Shown: positions 8,712-15,685 of the stretch, one piece after another | Layout of the letters: each line of letters begins with the position of its first letter | Position numbering within the stretch: position 1 is the stretch's first letter | Assembly: GCA_043797735.1 (NCBI GenBank) | Contig: JAZDPH010000024.1 | Location: 1-21,743, forward strand | Source of the DNA: BS750m-G77 sp043797735 | GTDB taxonomy: Bacteria; Omnitrophota; Gorgyraeia; Gygaellales; Profunditerraquicolaceae | DNA length: 21,743 nucleotides | Reading direction: 5' to 3' | The notes under the pieces: model-generated | What the model saw: only the letters and a program-made list of their open reading frames with translations | What the model was told of the DNA's origin: nothing | Databases searched by the model: none | Made by a program: the position numbers and the translations under genes

Positions 8712-8745
8712 CGCCGTAGCGGAGGTTTAAACCTCCGCTACGGCG
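8712..8745. repeat. Perfect 34-bp palindrome after lpxI
   Basis: CGCCGTAGCGGAGGTTT (8712-8728) is followed at once by its exact reverse complement, giving a 17+17 palindrome with no loop. Extra GC-rich pairing (GGCC/GGCC) lies just outside. There is no T-tract. It may still attenuate transcription at the end of the lipid A operon, but its symmetry looks more like a dispersed palindromic element. Confidence 0.8.
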
Positions 8746-8772
8746 CGGCCTGCGCGGTTTTCTAAAAAGATA

Positions 8773-8801
8773 TTGACATAAGTTAAGTTATCGTATATAA
8801 A
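8773..8801 (+). promoter_or_regulatory. Sigma70-like promoter for the CBM48 gene
   Basis: A perfect -35 box TTGACA (8773-8778), a 17-base AT-rich spacer and a -10 box TATAAA (8796-8801) predict a start near 8808. That leaves a leader of about 55 bases before the ATG at 8863. It is the best consensus promoter in the window. Confidence 0.75.
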
Positions 8802-8862
8802 TATAACAGTTAGAGTCAGTCCGGGGCAAGAAGGCCTCGATGGTCATTAAAGGAGGGCTAAG

Positions 8863-9144
8863 ATGGCTATGCAATGCAGTTTAAGGGCAAAGACAGCCGA
8901 ATTTAAGTTGTATGCGCCTGAAGCAAAGCGGGTTAGTCTGGCGGGGAATTTTAATAACTGGAATACCAGGAGGCTTTCCGCCAAAAAAGATTCCAAAGGC
9001 AACTGGATGGTGAAGCTTAATCTTAAGCCCGGCACATACGAATATAAATTTTTCGTAGACGGTTCCTGGCTTAATGACCCGAATTCCGGCCGCACGGTGA
9101 GCAATACTTTTGGGACGCATAACAGCATTGTAGAAATAAAGTAG
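8863..9144 (+). CDS. Solitary glycogen-binding-domain (CBM48/AMPK-type) protein
   Basis: The 93-residue product is almost entirely one early-set carbohydrate-binding domain of the CBM48/AMPK-beta class. It contains FKLYAPEAKRVSLAGNFNNWN, then GNWMVKLNLKPGTYEYKFFVDGSW and the closing NDPNSGRTVSNTFGTHNSIVEI. The aromatic residues of the GNFNNWN loop and the YEYKFFVDG strand, which bind alpha-glucan in relatives, are present. There is no catalytic domain and no signal peptide, so it is likely cytoplasmic. A strong Shine-Dalgarno sequence (AAAGGAGGG) precedes the ATG. With its own consensus promoter and a clean terminator it forms a one-gene unit, which suggests high expression. Its partner is not visible. 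Confidence 0.88.
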   Translation: MAMQCSLRAKTAEFKLYAPEAKRVSLAGNFNNWNTRRLSAKKDSKGNWMVKLNLKPGTYEYKFFVDGSWLNDPNSGRTVSNTFGTHNSIVEIK

Positions 9145-9171
9145 GACACAAAGGATTTCCTTTTGAAAAGG

Positions 9172-9228
9172 CCCACCTTTTCTTTAGGCAGCGGGAAAAT
9201 GCCGCAGGCTAAAAAAGGTGGGTTTTTT
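9172..9228 (+). terminator. Rho-independent terminator of the CBM48 gene
   Basis: CCCACCTTTT (9172-9181) pairs with AAAAAAGGTGGG (9211-9222), followed directly by six T residues (9223-9228). The loop contains a smaller GCGG/CCGC hairpin. It lies 28 bases after the stop codon. Confidence 0.85.
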
Positions 9229-9237
9229 ATCGTTATG

Positions 9238-9266
9238 GCGTCCGCCACTAAACCTTCGGCGGACGC
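9238..9266. repeat. 9-bp inverted repeat upstream of tRNA-Arg
   Basis: GCGTCCGCC (9238-9246) pairs perfectly with GGCGGACGC (9258-9266) across an 11-base loop. A second hairpin (GCCCGCT 9265-9271 with AGCGGGC 9283-9289) follows at once and reaches into the first two bases of the tRNA gene. Both lie after the terminator. They may be a dispersed palindromic element or precursor structure. Confidence 0.65.
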
Positions 9267-9287
9267 CCGCTGGCGTATTGGTAGCGG

Positions 9288-9361
9288 GCGCCTGTAGCTC
9301 AACCGGATAGAGCGTTAGCCTTCGGAGCTAAGCGTTGCTGGTTCAACTCCAGCCAGGCGCA
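9288..9361 (+). tRNA. tRNA-Arg (anticodon TCG)
   Basis: A full cloverleaf is visible. The acceptor GCGCCTG pairs with CAGGCGC, the D stem is GCTC/GAGC, the anticodon stem is TTAGC/GCTAA around loop CTTCGGA (anticodon TCG, reading CGA), and the T stem GCTGG/CCAGC encloses TTCAACT. The discriminator is A. CCA is not encoded, so it must be added after transcription. Confidence 0.95.
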
Positions 9362-9420
9362 TTTTATACTTTGGGAGTTTTAGGATAAAACTATTTGCAG
9401 AGTAACAAGCTATGTGTTAT

Positions 9421-9484
9421 CCTTTAGTTAAAGATTCGTTCTTTCCACGCCTGCCTACTTTATAGAAAGCTAACTAAAGGAAGG
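9421..9484 (+). promoter_or_regulatory. Inverted repeat overlapping the ribosome-binding site of the large secreted protein
   Basis: CCTTTAGTTA (9421-9430) is exactly complementary to TAACTAAAGG (9471-9480). A minor inner pairing is CTTTC/GAAAG (9441-9445, 9465-9469). The right arm overlaps the Shine-Dalgarno stretch AAAGGAAGG (9476-9484), which precedes the ATG at 9488. If folded in the mRNA the hairpin would partly mask ribosome binding. This role is inferred. Confidence 0.5.
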
Positions 9485-9487
9485 CCG

Positions 9488-12400
9488 ATGTCCCAAGATT
9501 TGAAGGCCAAACCGAATAAGAAAAGTTTCATCTTAAGAGGTTTGGTCTTATTTTTTGCCGGTTCTTTTATTCTTTGTTTTACCCCCGTTAGCCTAATTTT
9601 TGCCCAAGACCCCGATATAACCATAACCACTAATACTACCTGGGAAGCAGGCTCGTATACCTATAATAATGTTTTGATAACCAATGGCGCTATTCTAACC
9701 TTAAATGGCACGGTTACTATTAATACTCAAACCCTAACTATTGACTCAGCCTCTTCTTTATCAGCTAGCGGCAAAGGGTATCCTGCAACCCAAGGGCCCG
9801 GCACAGGAACAATTGGCACAGGCGGTTACGGTGGCGGAGCTGGTTACGGAGGAAATGGCAGTAATGGTTATTGTAATTACGGATTAGGAGGTTCTAGTTA
9901 CGGCTTTATCACCCAGCCTTTGGAGTTAGGCAGTGGTGGGGCTGCATCTGTTGGCGGTGCCGGTGGCGGCGCAATTAGACTTAATGTTACAGGAACCCTA
10001 ACTCTAAACGGCACTATTTCAAGCAATGGTGCAGATGGCAAACCTTACGGCTTTTATGGTGGCGGCGGCAGCGGTGGGAGTATTTATATTGAAGCCGGTT
10101 CTCTAACCGGCAATGGAAACATCTTGGCTAATGGCGGCAAAGGCTCAACCGGCGCTTGGAATGACGGGCCTTATGGCGGTGGAGGCGGTGGCGGAAGAAT
10201 CGCTATTTATTATGGCTCAAGCGAATTCAATGGCTTAATCCAAGCCATAGGCGGCAAAGGCGACTCTCAGAAATACGGCGGCGCAGGAACAATATTCATT
10301 AAATCTTCAAACCAAAGAGTTGGGGATTTAATTATTGATAACAATAATAACTCTGGAGTAACCACTCAAGCAACAGAAACCGAATACAATTTCGACAACC
10401 TCAAAATTCTTAACAAGGCGTCTGCAATCCTGCCCGGTAACATAACCTCCTCTAACATAATTCTCCGAAACGGAGCTGCTCTGGGCACCTTAAATAACAA
10501 TCTTAAAATCATTTCGGGGCTTATCTCCATAGAATCAAGCAGTAAATTACAGGGGAATTTGGCTATCACTGTAAATAATCTTACTATAGATTCGACCTCT
10601 ATCCTTTCTGCTGATGCAAGAGGTTATCTTCTAAATCAAGGGCCTGGCGCAGGCGCAACCGGAATGGCTGGCTATGGTGGCGGAGCTGGTTATGGAGGCA
10701 AAGGCAGTAGCGCTTATCATGATGTTGCAGGAGGCACAACTTATGGTTCTTCCTCTCAGCCAATAGACTTAGGTAGCGGCGGCGGTTCTTCTGTTGGCGG
10801 GACTGGCGGCGGAGCAATCAAGCTCAGCGTTTTAGGAAATCTCACCATTAATGGGGCTATTTCAGCTAACGGCCAGGATGGAAAACTTCACGGCTATTAC
10901 GGTGGCGGTGGCAGCGGTGGAAGCCTCTATATTATCGCTAGTAATCTAACAGGAAGCGGTACTATTTCTTCTAACGGAGGCAAGGGGTCTACTGTTTGGA
11001 CTGATACCGATGTTACCGGCGGTGGAGGCGGAGGAGGAAGAGTAGCTGTTTATTATTCAAGTTCATATTTTAGCGGCAAGGTTGAGGCTAAAGGCGGAGC
11101 AGGGTGGCAAAACATTGCGGAAAGCGGGACAGTTGTCTTCCAGGGCGCATCAGAAGATTCCCCGATTACCTCATTTAACCTGATAGAAAAATCTTCTACC
11201 ACTTCTACATTATCCGAGACTCTTTCAACTCAACTAATTAGCTTAAATAATGTTACAGTCAGCGGTGACCTAAGCGGCGCCCTCAACTTTACCAACCTTG
11301 AAATTATTAAAATTGAAACCGGCTCTTTTACAGGAAAAGGTTTTTCTAAGGGAGAATTTGAAGCAAACCTTGAAGGCATCACTTATGGAGGAAGCTTTAG
11401 TGGCATAACATATTTTATTCCTCAAGATAATAAGATTTACTTAAAAGGCGAGTTATCAGGCGACATCAATGGCATTTGTAATGGTTGTCTATCAGAAACT
11501 ATTCCTCAAAGCGGAAACTATGATAAATATCAGGCAATCTGGAAGTTAAACCGTCTTGGCACAGAAACCGTCTCGGTAACCAGTAATTTAGAAGGAACCC
11601 TTTCTTATCAAACGCCCCATTCATTCAACTCACAGCTCTATCTATATCAAGCCAATATGGAAGGCGGCGCTTTTGGCTACTACGCAGGCCCCTTAAGCGC
11701 GGTAGTTACGCATCTGCGCTTAACCGATGAGAATGAATACAAAGGCCAGGGGTTTTCTATAGTTTCCTATACCAGCTCTCTTGGCCAGGGAGAGGCTTAT
11801 AGCTATAACAGGCTTTTTTCAGACGGCAAGGTGGACTTCTATGGTTTATTTGAAGCGCCGATTTTAGGCAAGCTCTCAGCGCTTTTAGATGAAGCAGTTT
11901 CTCCCAAAACATTATCAGGGATAATTGAAAGGATGGATTTAAGTCTTGAGCCAATGGCTGATTTAGAGGTTGTAATATGGGGACCGCAAAGAGTGAGTCC
12001 GGGTCAAACCGTAAGTTATATCATAGAAATAAGAAATGATGGGGTAAAGAGCGCAGAAAATACCGCAATCCTATTTGATTTAGATCCTTTACTTGAGTAT
12101 ATCTCTAGTACCTATAGTTATCACAATGAGGAGACTAATGAAATTAGTATGGATTTAGGTACACTTGAAGCGAAAGGCAAGAAAATAATAAGAGTTACCG
12201 CTAAGGCTCCATGGGGATTAGGGCCACATACGCCTTTAGAAAACAGTTGCAGAGTTACCACGACAACCAAAGAAAAGGATTTATCAAAGATTGACACCGC
12301 TTGTTGGAGGGAGGATATTCAACCGGGTGATATAATACTTGAGCATAATGCACACAGTCCAGTATGGACACGTTTAAAATCTTATTGGACTCATACGGGA

Positions 12401-14119
12401 GGGATAGCTTACGGCACAAAAGATGATAGCTGGACTTCTTTTAGAGAAGGCTATTTTGTTATAGAGCCTTTACCAAACGATTATCGCGAAGGTATAAATC
12501 GAGGTGGAGTAAGAGTAACTCCTATTGAAAGCTGGGATTTTCCGTTTAAGAAAGAACTAGTGGTTTTAAGAGTCGAGGGGCTAACTTTACAGCAGAAAGA
12601 TTATATTACTAATTTCTGGGAAAACCAGATTGGAAAACCATATCAGGATTGGCTTAAATATTTAAATAAAGATCCTAATATAGAAGCCTCTGAATGGTAT
12701 TGCAGTGAATTAATGTGGGCGCCGTACTATAATCTCGGGATAAATATTGATTCTGCAGAATATTTATCTGCAATTGCTCCCCAAGAGATTTATGATAGTA
12801 ATTTTACAAGCTCTGTACCGGGAGCCTATTATAACTTGGATGTTTATATTTATAAATATTATTCTGAGATTATTACCGCCAACGACCCCAATGAAATCCT
12901 TGTTTCTCCTGAAGGTGATGTCAGGCCCGGGACGGAACTTACTTATACCATAAATTATGAAAATATAGGCGAAGGTATTGCCTTTGGTGTCTATATTACA
13001 GATACCCTAGAAGAAGATTTAGATGCTTCAACCATAGTAATTAACAATGGCGGCTCTTATGATCCTGATACGCGAACATTGAACTGGTTTATAGGCGAAG
13101 CTGGACCTGCACAAGAAGGATCGGTCTCTTTCAAGGTAAAGGTAAAAACCGATGCCTTGGATAAATCTGAAGTAATTAACTTTGCTACTATTTACTTCCC
13201 TTCAGTGCCTCAGGCAACCCGAACCAATGGGGTTGTAAATAGAATTAACACTACTATTGATAATGTCCCGCCTACCACCATAGTAACACCATCTCCTTTG
13301 CCAAATCAGAACGGCTGGAATAACAGCACTGTAACTATTAACCTTACAGCCGTTGATAACGAAGGCGGCTCAGGAATAGCTAAAGCCGAATACAGCCTTG
13401 ATGAAACAAATTGGGTTACCTACACCGCCCCGTTTACCATAATCAATGAAGGATTAACTAAAGCCTATTACAGGTCAACGGATAATACAGGCAATGTTGA
13501 AGAAGTCAAATCTTTTGAAATCAAGATTGATAAAACTTCTCCTGAAGTATCTATCAATACGCCTGCTCAAGGGGCAGAGTATGTACTCAATGCGCAGATT
13601 CTTGCAAATTGGCAAGCCGCTGATAGTCTTTCGGGTATAGCCTCTTCAACAGGGACAGTGCTTAGCGGGAGCGCCATAGATACCTCTTCAGTTGGCCCAA
13701 AGAACTTCAATGTAGCATCTACAGATAAGGCGGGAAATACGATAGAGCAGTCCTTAACCTATAATGTGCGCTATACTTACGCTGGAGTGTTGCCTCCTAT
13801 TAATCAAGACGACTCAAGTATCTTTAAATTAGGCAGAGTTGTCCCTGTAAAATTCCAACTAAAAGATGCAGCCGGTAACTATATTTCAACAGCAGCTGCC
13901 AGAATCTATCTTAGCAAGATAAGCAATACTGTCTTAGGGGGCGAGATAGAAGCAGAATCAGTTGGCTCGGCAAACACAGGCAACCTCTTTAGATATGATA
14001 GTGCCGAAAATCAGTATATCTTTAACTTGGGAACAAGTAATTTATCCAAAGGAACTTGGCAGATAAAGATTCAGCTTGATGATGGTTCGTTAAGATATGT
14101 AAGCGTATCGTTTAAATAA
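9488..14119 (+). CDS. Giant secreted modular protein: Gly-rich repeats, DUF11, YiiX-like cysteine hydrolase, Ig-like and PxKF modules
   Basis: The 1543-residue product has a signal peptide (about 1-40, ending IFAQ). After a beta-strand lead-in come two homologous Gly-rich modules (about 85-285 and 370-560), each with GPG, GGYGGGAGYGG-type and GGGGSGGS-type turns alternating with short beta strands, like a parallel beta-helix or adhesin. Residues about 560-820 are unrecognised. A DUF11-type domain (about 824-935, VSPGQTVSYIIEIRNDG) leads into a YiiX/Peptidase_C92-like domain (about 945-1100). That domain has PGDIIL, His969 in THTGG and Cys1072 in WYCSELMW as likely catalytic residues. A second DUF11 domain follows (about 1130-1250). 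Then come Ig-like/OmpL47-type repeats (about 1255-1435) and a C-terminal PxKF module with VVPVKFQL. It is probably exported and cell-surface-associated. The hydrolase substrate is unknown; peptides, amides or lipids are possible. Base composition is more AT-rich than the lpx block. Confidence 0.88.
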   Translation: MSQDLKAKPNKKSFILRGLVLFFAGSFILCFTPVSLIFAQDPDITITTNTTWEAGSYTYNNVLITNGAILTLNGTVTINTQTLTIDSASSLSASGKGYPATQGPGTGTIGTGGYGGGAGYGGNGSNGYCNYGLGGSSYGFITQPLELGSGGAASVGGAGGGAIRLNVTGTLTLNGTISSNGADGKPYGFYGGGGSGGSIYIEAGSLTGNGNILANGGKGSTGAWNDGPYGGGGGGGRIAIYYGSSEFNGLIQAIGGKGDSQKYGGAGTIFIKSSNQRVGDLIIDNNNNSGVTTQATETEYNFDNLKILNKASAILPGNITSSNIILRNGAALGTLNNNLKIISGLISIESSSKLQGNLAITVNNLTIDSTSILSADARGYLLNQGPGAGATGMAGYGGGAGYGGKGSSAYHDVAGGTTYGSSSQPIDLGSGGGSSVGGTGGGAIKLSVLGNLTINGAISANGQDGKLHGYYGGGGSGGSLYIIASNLTGSGTISSNGGKGSTVWTDTDVTGGGGGGGRVAVYYSSSYFSGKVEAKGGAGWQNIAESGTVVFQGASEDSPITSFNLIEKSSTTSTLSETLSTQLISLNNVTVSGDLSGALNFTNLEIIKIETGSFTGKGFSKGEFEANLEGITYGGSFSGITYFIPQDNKIYLKGELSGDINGICNGCLSETIPQSGNYDKYQAIWKLNRLGTETVSVTSNLEGTLSYQTPHSFNSQLYLYQANMEGGAFGYYAGPLSAVVTHLRLTDENEYKGQGFSIVSYTSSLGQGEAYSYNRLFSDGKVDFYGLFEAPILGKLSALLDEAVSPKTLSGIIERMDLSLEPMADLEVVIWGPQRVSPGQTVSYIIEIRNDGVKSAENTAILFDLDPLLEYISSTYSYHNEETNEISMDLGTLEAKGKKIIRVTAKAPWGLGPHTPLENSCRVTTTTKEKDLSKIDTACWREDIQPGDIILEHNAHSPVWTRLKSYWTHTGGIAYGTKDDSWTSFREGYFVIEPLPNDYREGINRGGVRVTPIESWDFPFKKELVVLRVEGLTLQQKDYITNFWENQIGKPYQDWLKYLNKDPNIEASEWYCSELMWAPYYNLGINIDSAEYLSAIAPQEIYDSNFTSSVPGAYYNLDVYIYKYYSEIITANDPNEILVSPEGDVRPGTELTYTINYENIGEGIAFGVYITDTLEEDLDASTIVINNGGSYDPDTRTLNWFIGEAGPAQEGSVSFKVKVKTDALDKSEVINFATIYFPSVPQATRTNGVVNRINTTIDNVPPTTIVTPSPLPNQNGWNNSTVTINLTAVDNEGGSGIAKAEYSLDETNWVTYTAPFTIINEGLTKAYYRSTDNTGNVEEVKSFEIKIDKTSPEVSINTPAQGAEYVLNAQILANWQAADSLSGIASSTGTVLSGSAIDTSSVGPKNFNVASTDKAGNTIEQSLTYNVRYTYAGVLPPINQDDSSIFKLGRVVPVKFQLKDAAGNYISTAAARIYLSKISNTVLGGEIEAESVGSANTGNLFRYDSAENQYIFNLGTSNLSKGTWQIKIQLDDGSLRYVSVSFK

Positions 14120-14230
14120 TGATTGACTCCAGTAGGTTCAGGAGTTAGTGTAGGATACGACGATAGATCGAGTTGTCCTAAGGATTATCTGGCAGAAGCA
14201 CAAAATAAAATAGAGGCGTTAAGGGGGGCA

Positions 14231-14626
14231 ATGATGAAAAGTAAATCTGTAGGACCAATGATATCAGCTATCATAATATTAATTTTCGGGCTATATTCTT
14301 TTTTAAAAGGATTAACATTTTTTTCATGGATATCTTGGTTGCAATTATATTATCGTATTGCACAGATTTTGATTTTGTTATCCGGTTTCGTTTATATTAT
14401 AACTAGTATTTTTTTGTTTAGATTCAAGGGTTGGGCGAAAAACCTATTACTTGTATGGTCCATTGTCTTAGTGCTATATTTTATCCCTTTATCAATAGTT
14501 CTAGTTTTTGATCCTTCAGGTTGGGGAAGCGTTATGGTGTTTTCTTTTGCTCCGTACATACTGTTTCCTTTGCTTTTTATTATTTTTCTTACCCGCCCTA
14601 GGGTGAAAGAATTGTTTAACAAATAA
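14231..14626 (+). CDS. Small polytopic membrane protein, paralogue A
   Basis: The 132-residue product has about four hydrophobic segments and a charged C-terminus (RPRVKELFNK). I do not recognise the family. The start at 14231 (or the adjacent ATG at 14234) is chosen because a purine-rich Shine-Dalgarno run (AAGGGGGG, 14221-14228) lies just ahead. The frame is open back to a TTG at 14123, but that extension has no ribosome site and a non-membrane composition. The C-terminal half closely resembles the next gene: both have a [W]xxNxxxxWS segment, FDP.GWG, and an FFIIFLTR- or LFIIFLTR-type last helix followed by VKELF. Function unknown. Confidence 0.7.
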   Translation: MMKSKSVGPMISAIIILIFGLYSFLKGLTFFSWISWLQLYYRIAQILILLSGFVYIITSIFLFRFKGWAKNLLLVWSIVLVLYFIPLSIVLVFDPSGWGSVMVFSFAPYILFPLLFIIFLTRPRVKELFNK

Positions 14627-14701
14627 ATGATGAAAAAACTGTAAACAGTTTTATTGATTACCACGCAAAACGCAAGACGCTAGATCCTTGAACCTACGAG
14701 C

Positions 14702-14782
14702 GCTTTATGTAAATTGACAGTTCCTGGCTTATTACAAAACAAATCCTATCCATATTCAAAGAAGTAATTGTTTTGTAACTTA
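14702..14782. repeat. Flanking repeat copy 1 with hairpin
   Basis: This block recurs 810 bases downstream (15512-15592) with only a few differences. It contains an 11-bp inverted repeat, TTACAAAACAA (14732-14742) and TTGTTTTGTAA (14768-14778), with a 25-base loop. It lies after paralogue A and was evidently duplicated with the gene. Confidence 0.75.
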
Positions 14783-14823
14783 CCTCATCACAGAGAGTGT
14801 AAGGTAATTTGAGGAGGAGAAAA

Positions 14824-15444
14824 ATGGATAAAAGAAAACCAACAGGCATAACAATTTCTGTAATAGGAAGCGCAATATCTCTATTCAGTTTGGGTGTATT
14901 TTCTCTTTATATATTGTGGCCAGTACCTAAAATTATCCAGGCAATTCACTACTTTTCTCATAAGTTATTCTTGTCTCTTCCCGCAATCATGGTGCCTATA
15001 TGTGCTACAGTAATGCTTATTTTTGGCTTATTCTGTCTACTTATCGCATTACCATCTCTTCCCGCAATCATGGTGCCTATATGTGCTACAGTAATGCTTA
15101 TTTTTGGTTTATTCTCTCTTTTATTAGGCCTGGATTTCTTTATGCACCCGTTAGGATATCTCGAGCTTCTTAGATTCTTTCTCCCCTTAATTTTTATATC
15201 AGGAATAGTATATAGCTTTAGCTGCGTTTTTCTATTTAAGTTAAAACATTGGTCAAGAAATATAGTAATTATCTGGTCGGTTATCCCATTGTTTTATTTT
15301 ATCCCCAATGTAATATATCTTTTTTTTGATCCTTGGGGATGGGGGAAGATGATAGCGTTTTCTTTCTTTCCATACATATTCTTTCCTTCATTCTTCATCA
15401 TATTTCTCACTCGTAAGCAGGTAAAAGAATTATTTAAGAAATAA
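14824..15444 (+). CDS. Small polytopic membrane protein, paralogue B, with internal duplication
   Basis: The 206-residue product has five to six hydrophobic segments and ends in RKQVKELFKK, like paralogue A. The ATG at 14824 is chosen because GAGGAGGAG (14811-14819) gives ideal spacing; a TTG 15 bases upstream lacks one. An in-frame tandem repeat of 81 bp (14974-15054 and 15055-15135) has doubled a transmembrane segment, giving two copies of SLPAIMVPICATVMLIFGLF, and explains most of the extra length over paralogue A. The first 53 or so bases of the two copies are identical, so the duplication is recent. Family and function are not recognised. Low GC content sets both paralogues apart from the lpx genes. 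Confidence 0.78.
   Translation: MDKRKPTGITISVIGSAISLFSLGVFSLYILWPVPKIIQAIHYFSHKLFLSLPAIMVPICATVMLIFGLFCLLIALPSLPAIMVPICATVMLIFGLFSLLLGLDFFMHPLGYLELLRFFLPLIFISGIVYSFSCVFLFKLKHWSRNIVIIWSVIPLFYFIPNVIYLFFDPWGWGKMIAFSFFPYIFFPSFFIIFLTRKQVKELFKK
14974..15135 (+). repeat. 81-bp in-frame tandem duplication inside paralogue B
   Basis: Both units begin TCTCTTCCCGCAATCATGG and match exactly for about 53 bases, then diverge over the last third. The unit is 27 codons and keeps the reading frame. Confidence 0.9.
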
Positions 15445-15511
15445 ATAATGAGGATACTAAAGAGGACGGTTGTATTTTTTAATTATTGATAACTAAGAGA
15501 GAACGCAAGAT

Positions 15512-15592
15512 GCTTTATGTAGCTCGATAGTTCCCAGCTTATTACAAAACAAATCCTATCCATATTCAAAGAAGTAATTGCTTTGTAACTTA
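15512..15592. repeat. Flanking repeat copy 2 with hairpin
   Basis: This is the second copy of the block at 14702-14782, at a constant offset of 810 bases. Its arms are TTACAAAACAA (15542-15552) and TTGCTTTGTAA (15578-15588), so one base change weakens the hairpin by a single mismatch. It follows paralogue B. Confidence 0.75.
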
Positions 15593-15685
15593 TTAAGGGA
15601 CCGTTTCTATTTTGCTCTATTTTTCTACCAAAGATAGGGAGCAGGATATATCCACAGTAATTAATTTTATTAACAGGCGAAAACC

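Noticed and set aside
8806..8862. Riboswitch in the leader of the CBM48 gene
   Set aside because: The leader is only about 55 bases and I could not match it to a known riboswitch core.
8847..9302. Antisense open frame across the CBM48 gene and tRNA-Arg
   Set aside because: It is the reverse of a well-supported gene, terminator and tRNA, and its product has no recognisable features.
9395..9423. Promoter TTGCAG-17-TATCCT for the giant protein gene
   Set aside because: Only three and four of six positions match consensus, so it is too weak to list as a feature.
14123..14230. N-terminal extension of paralogue A from a TTG start
   Set aside because: It lacks a ribosome-binding site and is unlike a membrane protein leader, while a strong purine-rich site sits just before the ATG at 14231.
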